DNA from: an uncultured Ruminococcus sp.
Lineage (GTDB): Bacteria; Bacillota; Clostridia; Oscillospirales; Ruminococcaceae
NCBI GenBank assembly: GCA_900540005.1
Contig: UQEM01000025.1
Coordinates: forward strand, 1 to 23,475
Length of the DNA: 23,475 nt
Direction of reading: 5' to 3'
Each line of letters opens with the position of its first letter. Within the stretch, counting starts at the first letter, position 1. A model generated the notes under the pieces. It did not search any database. It was not told where the DNA came from and was given only the letters and a program-made list of their open reading frames with translations. Below, piece by piece: positions 1-8,041 of this stretch. The position numbers and the translations under genes are program-made.

Positions 1-398
1 AGCTCCACACAATGGAAGAGGACGGCACATTCGCTCTTCTCCCCAAGAAGGAAGTTGTTAAGCTCAACCTCGAAATAGAGAAGCTTGAGAAGTTCCTCGG
101 CGGTATCAAGAACATGAAGAAGCTCCCCGCAGCTCTCTTTATCGTTGACCCCCGCAAGGAAAAGATCGCTGTAGCTGAGGCTAAGAAGCTCAACATCCCG
201 ATCGTTGCTATCGTTGACACAAACTGCGATCCTGATGAAGTAGATTACGTTATCCCCGGTAACGATGACGCTATCAGAGCTGTAAAGCTTATCGCAGGCA
301 CTATTGCAAATGCGATCATCGAAGGCAGACAGGGCGGCGACGCTGAGGCTGCTGAGGCTCAGGCAGAAGTAGCTGAGACAGAAGAGGCTGCTGAATAA
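1..398 (+). CDS. rpsB: 30S ribosomal protein S2, C-terminal part (5' end outside window)
   Basis: This is the C-terminal part of ribosomal protein S2, which joins the small subunit late and is needed for S1 binding. The frame is open from base 3 to the stop at 396-398, and the gene begins upstream of the window. The visible residues include the S2 hallmarks MEEDGTF, LPKKEV, the [11 protein letters not shown] segment, [10 protein letters not shown], the [14 protein letters not shown] stretch and [14 protein letters not shown]. They end in an acidic, alanine-rich tail ([18 protein letters not shown]) common in clostridial S2. The ATG at base 12 is an internal methionine, not the start. The neighbour downstream is tsf, the usual rpsB-tsf pair, separated by a hairpin that could lower tsf transcription. 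Identity is certain; only the missing 5' end limits the entry. Confidence 0.97.
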   Translation, partial: LHTMEEDGTFALLPKKEVVKLNLEIEKLEKFLGGIKNMKKLPAALFIVDPRKEKIAVAEAKKLNIPIVAIVDTNCDPDEVDYVIPGNDDAIRAVKLIAGTIANAIIEGRQGGDAEAAEAQAEVAETEEAAE

Positions 399-416
399 TC
401 ATCACAAGCATTCAAG

Positions 417-450
417 GGCTGCTGTCACATTCGGCAGCAGCCGATTTTTA
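417..450 (+). terminator. Intrinsic terminator or attenuator between rpsB and tsf
   Basis: GGCTGCTG (417-424) pairs with CAGCAGCC (435-442) around a 10-base loop, followed by GATTTTTATT. The stem is 8 bp with no mismatch. Because tsf follows directly with no promoter that I can see, the element probably works as a partial terminator that sets the S2 to EF-Ts ratio. That role is inference. Confidence 0.8.
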
Positions 451-472
451 TTAAATTTTGGAGGTAATAACA

Positions 473-1390
473 ATGGCAAAGGTTTCAGTTGCAGAAATTA
501 AAGAGCTTATGAAGTCAACAGGCGTTGGCATGATGGACTGCAAGAAGGCTCTTGAGGCTAATGACGGCGATATGGACAAGGCTGTAGAGTTCCTCAGAGA
601 AAAAGGACTCGCTACACAGGCTAAGAAGAGCGGCAGAGCTGCTGCTGAGGGCGTTGTAACAGCAGTTGTAAAAGGCAATGTAGGCGTTCTTCTCGAAGTA
701 AACACAGAGACAGACTTCGCTGCAAATACTGACGATATCAAGAATTTCGTAAATGCAGTTGCTAATACTATCATTGAGAAGAATCCTGCTGACGTTGAGG
801 CTCTCAAGGCTGAGACTATCAGCGGCGGTACAGCTACAGTAGGCGAAGTTCTTACTGAGCTTGCCGGTATGAAGATCAGAGAAAACATCGTTATCCGTCG
901 TTTTGTAAGACTTGAGGGTGTTCTCGCTTCTTACATCCACAACGGCGGCAGCATCGGCGTTCTCGTTAAGCTTGACACAGAGCTTTCTGCAGAGCAGGTT
1001 GCTGCTATCGGTAAGGACGTTGCAATGCAGTCCGCAGCTCTTAATGCTCCTTATCTCAACCGCGAGCAGGTTCCTGCTGAGGTTATCGAGAAGGAGAAGG
1101 AGATCATGCTCGCACAGATGGCTGAGGATCCCAAGATGGCTTCCAAGCCCGAGCAGGTTCGCGTTAAGATAGTTGAGGGCAAGGTTGGCAAGTACTACAG
1201 CGAGAATTGTCTCCTTGAGCAGGCATTCGTTAAGGACGACAAGCTTTCAGTTCAGAAGTACGTTGACGAAGAGGCTAAGAAGCTCGGCGGTTCTATCAAG
1301 GTCGTTGATGTTATCCGTTACGAGAGAGGCGAGGGTGTCGAGAAGAAGGAAGACAATCTTGCTGACGAAGTAGCTAAGATGATCAAGTAA
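473..1390 (+). CDS. tsf: Translation elongation factor Ts
   Basis: EF-Ts is the cytoplasmic nucleotide exchange factor that releases GDP from EF-Tu. The 305-residue product opens with the UBA-like N-terminal domain (VSVAEIKELMKSTGVGMMDCKKAL, then GDMDKAVEFLREKG). The core follows, with the TETDFAAN signature that inserts near the EF-Tu nucleotide site, and then the dimerisation domain with its C-terminal coiled region. The start is the ATG at 473. GGAGG at 460-464 lies eight bases upstream and overlaps a possible earlier TTG at 458, so the earlier start is rejected. Length is normal for clostridial EF-Ts. The gene follows rpsB through an attenuator-like hairpin and ends at its own strong terminator. 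Other open frames in both directions across this gene are codon-bias shadows. Confidence 0.98.
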   Translation: MAKVSVAEIKELMKSTGVGMMDCKKALEANDGDMDKAVEFLREKGLATQAKKSGRAAAEGVVTAVVKGNVGVLLEVNTETDFAANTDDIKNFVNAVANTIIEKNPADVEALKAETISGGTATVGEVLTELAGMKIRENIVIRRFVRLEGVLASYIHNGGSIGVLVKLDTELSAEQVAAIGKDVAMQSAALNAPYLNREQVPAEVIEKEKEIMLAQMAEDPKMASKPEQVRVKIVEGKVGKYYSENCLLEQAFVKDDKLSVQKYVDEEAKKLGGSIKVVDVIRYERGEGVEKKEDNLADEVAKMIK

Positions 1391-1409
1391 TCGTGTCATT
1401 GTTCAATCA

Positions 1410-1440
1410 GGGCGCAGTTTCATTCTGCGCCCCTTTGTTA
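1410..1440 (+). terminator. Intrinsic terminator after tsf
   Basis: GGGCGCAG (1410-1417) pairs perfectly with CTGCGCCC (1425-1432) around a 7-base loop, followed by CTTTGTTA. It closes the rpsB-tsf unit. Confidence 0.85.
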
Positions 1441-1459
1441 AGGGTGAAAGGTGATTTAC

Positions 1460-2191
1460 ATGAAAAAGAAAACGTCTATACTTTTTGTTATTGGAATCCT
1501 CGGCTTTATCGTTGTTATCGCAGGATTCAACGAGTTCAAGCTTCTTGTGAGCGGCAGAAAAGTTGACCTCAATACTGCTTCAATCAGCGATTTTGACAAG
1601 CCTGCTTTGATTGACGGCAAGGTGGATTTTGTTTACGGCCCGTTTGCAACTCTTGAGGAAACTCAAAAGACCTACGGTGTAACGACCGGCAAGACCGAGA
1701 CAAATTTCTACATTGTAGGAAATTTCAGCGGTGAAATGTATGAATCGTGGGAAAATGGCGAGCTTGAGTTTGATACTTTCTACACGGTTCTTTCAGTTGC
1801 TGATAAGGACAAGCAGAAGGAACTCGACGCTGCTGCTGAGGACTGGGTAAATTATTTGACCAGTGAAGATGAGAATGAAGCTCCGCCCTACTACTCAATC
1901 GAGATAAAGGGCAAGCTTGAAAAGCAGGTCAAGGACGATGATTATAAGCAGTATTACTCCGAGGCTCAGGACGACCTGTCGAATGTTTCTGTTGAAAAGG
2001 ACGAATACGCTGAACTTATGATAACTAACGGCGAAGTAAAGGCTACATTTACATATGTTTTCTTCTCGCTCGGACTTATTCTCGGAATAGGAGGCATTGC
2101 TCTCGGAATCCTCTCGGCTGTTTCTGATTCCAAAAAGAAGAAGCTTGAAGAGCAGTCAGCAATGACAAATGATGAAACATTTAACGGCTGA
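1460..2191 (+). CDS. Unrecognised protein with a membrane segment at each end
   Basis: I do not recognise this 243-residue family. The protein has an N-terminal hydrophobic segment (about residues 6-24, after MKKK) and a second near the C-terminus (about 199-221, glycine- and leucine-rich). A short Lys/Glu-rich tail follows. Between them lies a roughly 175-residue soluble domain rich in Asp, Glu, Lys and aromatic residues, with no cysteines and no catalytic motif that I can name. The likely topology is both ends inside and the middle domain outside, suggesting a sensor, spacer or envelope role; this is inference. I chose ATG 1460 because AAAGGTG at 1447-1453 is well placed for it. A GTG at 1451 in the same frame overlaps that site. 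The gene lies between two terminators, so it appears to be monocistronic, but I see no clear promoter. Confidence 0.8.
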   Translation: MKKKTSILFVIGILGFIVVIAGFNEFKLLVSGRKVDLNTASISDFDKPALIDGKVDFVYGPFATLEETQKTYGVTTGKTETNFYIVGNFSGEMYESWENGELEFDTFYTVLSVADKDKQKELDAAAEDWVNYLTSEDENEAPPYYSIEIKGKLEKQVKDDDYKQYYSEAQDDLSNVSVEKDEYAELMITNGEVKATFTYVFFSLGLILGIGGIALGILSAVSDSKKKKLEEQSAMTNDETFNG

Positions 2192-2210
2192 TCCTGATAT
2201 CGGCTGAAAT

Positions 2211-2252
2211 ATGCGCTTGTGCAATTACTACAAAAGCACAGGCGCATTTTTG
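2211..2252 (+). terminator. Intrinsic terminator after the two-segment membrane protein gene
   Basis: ATGCGCTTGTGC (2211-2222) pairs with GCACAGGCGCAT (2236-2247), 12 bp with one G-U pair and a 13-base loop, followed by TTTTTGT. Confidence 0.88.
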
Positions 2253-2264
2253 TATGTTTCCCTA

Positions 2265-2293
2265 TTGCAGTAAATCTTGAAATATGTTATAAT
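2265..2293 (+). promoter_or_regulatory. Extended -10 sigma-A promoter of the MoxR operon
   Basis: TTGCAG (2265-2270) and TATAAT (2288-2293) are separated by 17 bases, with the TG of an extended -10 at 2285-2286. It sits just after a terminator and 43 bases before the moxR start. It is the only clear promoter seen before the run of genes that follows. Confidence 0.8.
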
Positions 2294-2336
2294 TTAATTA
2301 ATTGGATAATCTGCCTAAATTAACAGGAGTGCAAAT

Positions 2337-3278
2337 ATGAATAAAAACATAAATTTACTTGCTGCTTCAATAGGAAAGGTCATCGTCGGCAAGGACGATA
2401 CCGTGTTGAAGCTTATATCCGCGCTTCTCTGCGAGGGTCATGTCCTGCTTGAGGACGTGCCGGGCGTGGGAAAAACCCAGTTGATCACTGCGCTTTCACG
2501 CTCTATCGGCGGCAGTTTCAACCGTATACAGCTTACTCCCGACGTTATGCCGTCGGATATTGCAGGATTTACAATGCTCGATTCCACTACCGGTGAATTT
2601 GTTTACCGTGACGGGGCGGTAATGTGCAACTTCCTGCTTGCCGATGAAATAAACCGTGCTTCACCGAAGGTTCAGTCCGCTCTGCTTGAGGCAATGGAGG
2701 AGCGGCAGATAAGTCTTGACGGTGTGACCCATGCGCTCCCGAAGCCGTTTCTCGTAATGGCTACGCAGAATCCCGTTGAGACTTATGGTACATTCCATCT
2801 GCCCGAGGCTCAGATGGATCGTTTCTTCATGAAACTCTCAATGGGTTATCCTTCGCCGGAAGAAGAGGTGAAGATTCTCGAACGCACCGAAATGCACAAT
2901 CCGATAAGCAATATCGAAGCTCCGGCAATGACTGTTGACGATATTATTGCAATGCAGGACGAAGTAAGGAGGATACGCGTTACCGATCAGATAAAGTCTT
3001 ACATCGTGAATATAGTTGCCTCCACAAGAAACGACCGCAATACGGTTCTGGGAATCAGTCCGCGCGGCAGTATTGCCCTTTACAAGGCGGCAAAAGCTTT
3101 CGCGTACATATATGAGCGCGAGTATGTTACTCCCGATGACGTGAAGCTTGCGGCTGTGCCTGTTCTTGCCCACAGAATAATACTTTCACCGCAGGGCAAG
3201 ACCGAATTTTCAACAAACGAGGCATACATACAGTCACGTCTCGATTCCGAACCCGTGCCTGCAATGGGAAACCGATAA
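2337..3278 (+). CDS. MoxR-family AAA+ ATPase
   Basis: MoxR ATPases are hexameric cytoplasmic AAA+ chaperones that help mature or activate partner complexes, often encoded beside DUF58, von Willebrand A or transglutaminase genes. The 313-residue product shows Walker A (VPGVGKTQ, residues 41-48) and Walker B (LLADEINRA, about 100-108, with Asp103-Glu104). It also has the LLEAMEERQI segment, sensor 1 (MATQNPVE) and sensor 2 (GISPRGSIALYKAAKAFA). This is the standard order and length for the family. AGGAG at 2325-2329 fixes the ATG at 2337. The stop overlaps the start of the DUF58 gene by one base, so translation is probably coupled. Family identity is very sure; the client is unknown, most likely the DUF58 and transglutaminase products next to it. 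Confidence 0.95.
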   Translation: MNKNINLLAASIGKVIVGKDDTVLKLISALLCEGHVLLEDVPGVGKTQLITALSRSIGGSFNRIQLTPDVMPSDIAGFTMLDSTTGEFVYRDGAVMCNFLLADEINRASPKVQSALLEAMEERQISLDGVTHALPKPFLVMATQNPVETYGTFHLPEAQMDRFFMKLSMGYPSPEEEVKILERTEMHNPISNIEAPAMTVDDIIAMQDEVRRIRVTDQIKSYIVNIVASTRNDRNTVLGISPRGSIALYKAAKAFAYIYEREYVTPDDVKLAAVPVLAHRIILSPQGKTEFSTNEAYIQSRLDSEPVPAMGNR

Positions 3279-4447
3279 TGAAAAATATCATTCATTATGT
3301 GAGCATTGCCGCGATAGCGTTTCTGGTTTACATTTTCACGTTTTACATTGACGGCGAAATGGGAGTTATCCTGTTTGCGTTCCTGATAATCGCGCCGCTT
3401 ACGTCAATGCTTTTCACGGTTTATGCAAGAAAACGCATGAAGATATCGCTTGACTGTGACGCTTATGTTCCAAAGGGCAGCAGTCTCAGTGTGAATGTTA
3501 CCATTGAGAAAACGGGATTTTTCCCGTTTGCCGTCATTGAGATAAAGCCTTCTGTTTCGGCGGTTTTCGGCGGGACTGGCAAGGTTTACAGGCTCTCGAT
3601 GTTCAGCACACGCAGTAAAAGCTTTACGTTCAGCGTGGACGCTCTTGTCGGTGGAAACGGCTCGATCAATTTGCAATCCGTTTATTCTTGCGGATTTCTC
3701 GGATTTCTCAGGCTCAAAGTTAAGCAGGGGCTTCCCGAAGCGATATCTGTCGGAGTTATCCCTGATATCCCCGATGTGAAAACGAGTTCTCAACTTTATA
3801 GATCTGTTTCGGACGCGGTAGTAACGAGTGATGATGAGGAGGAAAATGATTCCTCGGCGATTTTTTCGGCAAATACGGCTCCCGGCTACGAGCACAGGGA
3901 GTATGTTCAGGGTGATCCGCTCAAGCGTATCAACTGGAAACTTTCCACCAAAAAGTCAAAGCTCATGGTTCGTCTTGATGAGGCGGTCGCATCGGTTCAG
4001 CCGGTCGTTATTTTGGATCTGTACCGAAAGGGCACGGCTGACGAAAAGGAGGCTGTTCTTGATGAGGAGCAGATAATACGCTCGGCGTTCGGACTTGCTT
4101 CGGCTCTCGTAAAGCACGGTATATCCTGCCGTCTCGCCTACAGAACTGCCTTTGGAGACGTAGCGGTGGAGAGCATTGATTCTCCGGCTTATCCCGAGCA
4201 GCTTTTGCTGAAAGTTCTCTCGGCGAAGGTTGAAACTGACAGGCGCATTGACGTGTCACAGATCGACGATTCCGTCTGTGCGTGCATGATAGCGACTACG
4301 GACGCAGGCGGAGATTTCACCGCAATAGCCGATAAACTCGGAAACGGCGGTAATGTGAGTCTTATCGGAGTTTCCGTGAGAACGCCGAATGCTACTTCGC
4401 TGCCGCTATGGTATCTTGACGAAGATAATAACTTTAAGTTGGTATAG
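3278..4447 (+). CDS. DUF58 domain membrane protein
   Basis: DUF58 proteins are membrane-anchored partners of MoxR ATPases with a degenerate von Willebrand A-like C-terminal region; their biochemical role is not well defined. This 389-residue product has two N-terminal membrane segments (about residues 5-22 and 29-48). A beta-rich region follows, then the DUF58 signature EYVQGDPLKRINWKLSTKK starting at residue 208, followed by the KLMVRLDE stretch. The rest has alternating hydrophobic strands such as QPVVILDL, compatible with a vWA-like fold inside the cell. The start ATG overlaps the last base of the MoxR stop codon. The transglutaminase gene starts four bases after its stop. The three-gene order MoxR, DUF58, transglutaminase-like is widespread in bacteria and implies one complex. 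Confidence 0.93.
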   Translation: MKNIIHYVSIAAIAFLVYIFTFYIDGEMGVILFAFLIIAPLTSMLFTVYARKRMKISLDCDAYVPKGSSLSVNVTIEKTGFFPFAVIEIKPSVSAVFGGTGKVYRLSMFSTRSKSFTFSVDALVGGNGSINLQSVYSCGFLGFLRLKVKQGLPEAISVGVIPDIPDVKTSSQLYRSVSDAVVTSDDEEENDSSAIFSANTAPGYEHREYVQGDPLKRINWKLSTKKSKLMVRLDEAVASVQPVVILDLYRKGTADEKEAVLDEEQIIRSAFGLASALVKHGISCRLAYRTAFGDVAVESIDSPAYPEQLLLKVLSAKVETDRRIDVSQIDDSVCACMIATTDAGGDFTAIADKLGNGGNVSLIGVSVRTPNATSLPLWYLDEDNNFKLV

Positions 4448-4450
4448 AAT

Positions 4451-6772
4451 ATGAAAGAAAGAGAGAAAAAACACCTTTCCGCCAAGGCATTTCTGCTGAG
4501 GACGCTTGCTGATCCTGTTCTGATATACGCGGCAGTCACAATGACCGCGATAATGTATCACTATCGAAGTGCGCTTGCGATTCCTTACGGCATAGGTGCA
4601 TATGTCGTTGGCTGGCTGGTGTTCAGAATATTTGATTTCATAAACAAGCACAAGCTGCTCGGATTTGCCGCTTATATCGCACTTTTCATCATGTTCATTT
4701 TCGGAGTCCGCGCATCAATAGAAATAGGGCAGAGCGGCTATCCCATTTCGTGGGGAGTATGGTTTCTCTCGCCGCAGGACACCGTTGAATACAACAGTGG
4801 ATACACCTTCGCGATATACCTGCTGTTCCTGATATTCATGCTTTCAGTCATCTATTACTTCACTCGGGTACGGTACAGGATATTCATGAATTTCCTGATC
4901 TTCATCATTCCGTTTGCTATTTACGGCAAGGAATTTGAGAAAATGCCGACAATATACATAATCCTGCTGTGTGTAGGCTATGTCATGATGATGATATATT
5001 TCAGGGAACTTCGCGGTGATGAAAATACGGAAATTGTTGTCAAAGACGAGGTCTGGAAACCTGTTGCGGTCTATGCGGTCGTATTCGCGGTCGCGGCGGC
5101 GGTTGTTCCAAAACCTGCTATAGAAGCGGACAGAACTGTGCTTGAAACTCTTATTTCAGCCGAGCAATTCACCGACAGGCTCGTTTCCATGCTGAATATT
5201 TTCCGTGACTCCACTTCCTCAGAGCAGTTTACGGGGAATATGAGCAATGAGCCGATATACTATGCGGCTGCAAGTGAGCCCTTAAGGCTCAAGACTTCGT
5301 CATTTTCAAGCTACGATTTCACGAGTGACTCGTGGTCGATAATGAAAACCGATGACGATGATCCGATAAACAGTCTTGACACGACATTCAGACAACGTTT
5401 CGATGATGTGCCGATGCAGATCACCAATGCGCAGGATCTTCCGAAAGCGATTCTTCTGGCGGCACAGGTGGACAGTGAATTTGCGGAAAAGTATGGCTTA
5501 TCGGATTTTTCCGAGACTGATCTTGCGTTTCCGCAGGAAAAGACTGTGAGCATATTCACTGCAAGCAGTAATACGTCACAGTTCACGGCACAGTTTGCAC
5601 CCGTTCCACAGTATGCGCAGCAAATGACCGATACCTCATACAATGGACAGATAGCGCTTATATATTCGGGACTTATATACGCTGTCGATGAAAGATTCGA
5701 CTATAACGAAAGGTTTGATTTCACCTACAGTTCGGAAAGAGCACTTTCCAGCCCGATTAACAAGCAGTTTTTTGACACACTTGACACTGAGGATTATGCT
5801 GAAATGCTGCGCGAAGCGAGGAGTGCGCTCTTTGCCGGGAAATACGATATCGAATCAGGTGACTGGGTGGACGACACCGAGGAATGGGAGCACTATTGGA
5901 ATGTTCTCAGAGATGAAACGAACCTATACACATATTACGAAAAATATCTGCTCGATTACAGTGATAATCAGCGTATTCTGGAGCTTGCACAAAAGCTCAC
6001 GGAGGGCGTGGATTCAGACTATGAAAAGGCAAAGATACTCGAGCAGTATTTCTATAATAACGACTACATCTATGATACAGGCTACCTTAAAAAAAGCACG
6101 GACAATGCTGAAACTTTTCTCTTTGAGACTAAGACGGGTGTCTGCTATGAGTACGCGACATCAATGGTACTTCTTGCAAGAGCTGCGGGTATCCCAGCAC
6201 GCTACTGCGAGGGCTACAACATGACACAGGAGCTGGAAAGCAACGAACGCTACAAGTACTATGTAGCAACTTCGCAGTCAGCTCATGGTTTCCCTGAACT
6301 CTACATCAGGGGGTACGGCTGGGCTTCATTTGAGCCTACGCTGACAGACGCTCCTGCTCAGGCTCAGACTTCGAGTACTACAGACAGTCTTGCGCGTGCA
6401 GGTGCGGTGATTTTTGCCGTTGCTCTGCTGGTACTTATACTCGCACTGTTCTCTCCTGTGATCTCGCACAAATTCTTCCTTATTCGCATGAGAAGAAAAA
6501 ATCCCGATGAAACATCGGCTGCGGTCATGCACAGGATATGTCGTCTCTGCGGCATAGGCAGCGCAAGCACCTCCAACGAGGCGGTGCAGAAAGTCCTGCA
6601 AAGTGCAGGGGTGGATATTTCAGAGTTGGCGGAAATGTTTGATAAGTCCGCTTATGGCGGAATATCGCTCAATGAAGAGGAAAAAGCGGCATTGCTTGCT
6701 GATTACATCAAAGTTTACGATGCGCTTAAAGAGAAAAAGAAAACAAGGCGCAGAAGGGTAAAAAATACCTGA
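4451..6772 (+). CDS. Membrane transglutaminase-like protein (TgpA type)
   Basis: This 773-residue protein has about seven hydrophobic segments in residues 17-215. A large hydrophilic region follows, then one more membrane segment (about 648-672) and a basic cytoplasmic tail ending KKKTRRRR. The large loop contains a transglutaminase-like core: Cys565 in KTGVCYEYATSMVLLAR, then His612 in SAHGFPELYIRGYGW, and Glu628 in FEPT at the place of the usual catalytic Asp. Membrane topology puts this core outside the cell. Known relatives (TgpA/DUF3488 type) are envelope proteins with cysteine-dependent transamidase or peptidase chemistry. Their substrates are mostly unknown. The gene starts four bases after the DUF58 stop and has no strong ribosome site of its own, so it relies on coupling. 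A secreted cysteine peptidase gene follows 12 bases downstream. The substrate is unknown. Confidence 0.9.
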   Translation: MKEREKKHLSAKAFLLRTLADPVLIYAAVTMTAIMYHYRSALAIPYGIGAYVVGWLVFRIFDFINKHKLLGFAAYIALFIMFIFGVRASIEIGQSGYPISWGVWFLSPQDTVEYNSGYTFAIYLLFLIFMLSVIYYFTRVRYRIFMNFLIFIIPFAIYGKEFEKMPTIYIILLCVGYVMMMIYFRELRGDENTEIVVKDEVWKPVAVYAVVFAVAAAVVPKPAIEADRTVLETLISAEQFTDRLVSMLNIFRDSTSSEQFTGNMSNEPIYYAAASEPLRLKTSSFSSYDFTSDSWSIMKTDDDDPINSLDTTFRQRFDDVPMQITNAQDLPKAILLAAQVDSEFAEKYGLSDFSETDLAFPQEKTVSIFTASSNTSQFTAQFAPVPQYAQQMTDTSYNGQIALIYSGLIYAVDERFDYNERFDFTYSSERALSSPINKQFFDTLDTEDYAEMLREARSALFAGKYDIESGDWVDDTEEWEHYWNVLRDETNLYTYYEKYLLDYSDNQRILELAQKLTEGVDSDYEKAKILEQYFYNNDYIYDTGYLKKSTDNAETFLFETKTGVCYEYATSMVLLARAAGIPARYCEGYNMTQELESNERYKYYVATSQSAHGFPELYIRGYGWASFEPTLTDAPAQAQTSSTTDSLARAGAVIFAVALLVLILALFSPVISHKFFLIRMRRKNPDETSAAVMHRICRLCGIGSASTSNEAVQKVLQSAGVDISELAEMFDKSAYGGISLNEEEKAALLADYIKVYDALKEKKKTRRRRVKNT

Positions 6773-6784
6773 TCGGAGGTAGCT

Positions 6785-8029
6785 ATGCACACAAAAATTT
6801 CTAAGGGGGCTGTGAGCACGTTTCTTGCTGTGCTCATGATCGTTGTTTCTCTTATGGGAAACTTATTTTACAACCAGAATTCGGCTGCGGCTGATGATTA
6901 TCACAGTTGGACACAGATGGATTCCCGCTGGGGAAGCGTTTCAATGGGCAACACCACTGTTGCAAAGTCGGGTTGCCTTATTACCTCGCTCTCAATTATG
7001 GCCATGCACTCGCAGTCGATAGACAGCGCGGCTTTGAGCAAGCTCGGGATAAGCAGCACTTCACAGTTCAACCCCGGAGTTCTCGCGAATGCCTACACTG
7101 CTAACAATGGCTTTACGAGCGGCGGCGCAATCGCGAGCTGGGGCACTATCGGGCGAATTATCCCGAACATAACGTTCATTAAAGACGCGAACCTCTCAAG
7201 TACTACTCAGAGCGGAGTTGTATCCGAACTGAAACAAATGCTTGATTCCGGTACACACGTTATTCTCAATGTCAACGGATATCATTGGGTGTACATTGAG
7301 GGAGTTGTCGGCAGTAAGGTCTACATGATCGACCCCGGATCGTCCGAAACAGATCTCTTTGCAAAGTACGGAGTTTCAGGCGGAAATGAATACTGGGCGC
7401 TGAAGGGCAGCAAGGCTCCGTACTATACATCGCCTGCTGTGACGACGACCACAACTACCAAAACTACGACCACTACTGTAAAGACAACGACAACAACTAC
7501 CCGAACCACAACAACGACAGCCAAGAGAACTACGACAACGACGACCACAACTACAACGGAAACAACAACTACCACGACTGTGACGACAACTACAACGACC
7601 ACGACAGCCCCAGCTTACGAGACAGGGGAGTACATATATAATGGCGATGACTCCGTGAAAGTCTGCTCGCTTACCGGCGGAAACGGCATTGTTTTCGCGT
7701 CCATGCAGAAAGGACACATTGTCGAGGTCATAAGCGTTTACGGCAGTGAGGGACTTGTTGATCTCGGCGGCAGCAACGGTTGGGTCGAATTGTCAAAACT
7801 CACTCTTGTTGAGGACAATACAGAACACGCGGCAGGTGATATCAACAATGACGGCACGGCGGACAAATACGATCTTGCCCTGCTGAACGAGTACCTGCGT
7901 CTGAGTTCGTCTATGCCGGAGGGAATTTCCGTCTTTACGGTGAACGAGCGAAAGGCAGCCGATGCGAACGGCGACGGAATAATCGATAAAAACGACGTAT
8001 TGGCTTTCATTATGCTGATATGCAGTTAA
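6785..8029 (+). CDS. Secreted C39-like cysteine peptidase with Thr-rich linker, SH3b-like domain and type I dockerin
   Basis: The 414-residue product has a Sec signal peptide (hydrophobic core about residues 12-27, cleavage probably near Ala36-Ala37). The C39-like papain-fold domain (about 40-210) has Cys64 in VAKSGCLITSLS, His167 in NGYHWVYIEG and Asp183 in MIDPGS, a plausible triad. A threonine linker spans residues 220-274. A short beta-rich segment ending GWVELSKL (about 278-343) resembles bacterial SH3 domains. A type I dockerin closes the protein: calcium-loop repeat 1 (GDINNDGTADKYDLALLNEYL, from residue 351) and repeat 2 (ADANGDGIIDKNDVLAFIM, from 392). The dockerin should plug it into a cohesin-bearing scaffold on the cell surface. 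GGAGGT at 6775-6780 sets the start. It is the last member of the MoxR module before prmA. The substrate is unknown. Confidence 0.92.
   Translation: MHTKISKGAVSTFLAVLMIVVSLMGNLFYNQNSAAADDYHSWTQMDSRWGSVSMGNTTVAKSGCLITSLSIMAMHSQSIDSAALSKLGISSTSQFNPGVLANAYTANNGFTSGGAIASWGTIGRIIPNITFIKDANLSSTTQSGVVSELKQMLDSGTHVILNVNGYHWVYIEGVVGSKVYMIDPGSSETDLFAKYGVSGGNEYWALKGSKAPYYTSPAVTTTTTTKTTTTTVKTTTTTTRTTTTTAKRTTTTTTTTTTETTTTTTVTTTTTTTTAPAYETGEYIYNGDDSVKVCSLTGGNGIVFASMQKGHIVEVISVYGSEGLVDLGGSNGWVELSKLTLVEDNTEHAAGDINNDGTADKYDLALLNEYLRLSSSMPEGISVFTVNERKAADANGDGIIDKNDVLAFIMLICS
7442..7606 (+). repeat. Low-complexity ACN codon tract encoding the Thr-rich linker
   Basis: This tract encodes 55 residues that are nearly all threonine, broken by single Lys, Val, Arg, Ala and Glu residues. 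All four ACN codons are mixed (ACG, ACC, ACA, ACT), so the DNA is not a perfect repeat. Such linkers, often glycosylated, join modules in ruminococcal cellulosomal proteins. The mixed codons should limit slippage. Confidence 0.9.
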
Positions 8030-8041
8030 GGAGAAATACAC

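Noticed and set aside
912..1172. 86-residue open frame inside tsf in another phase
   Set aside because: Ser/Leu/Arg-rich shadow of the tsf coding frame with no ribosome site.
2277..2293. TTGAAA with TATAAT as -35 and -10
   Set aside because: Only five bases lie between them. The TTGCAG at 2265 with a 17-base spacer is the proper partner.
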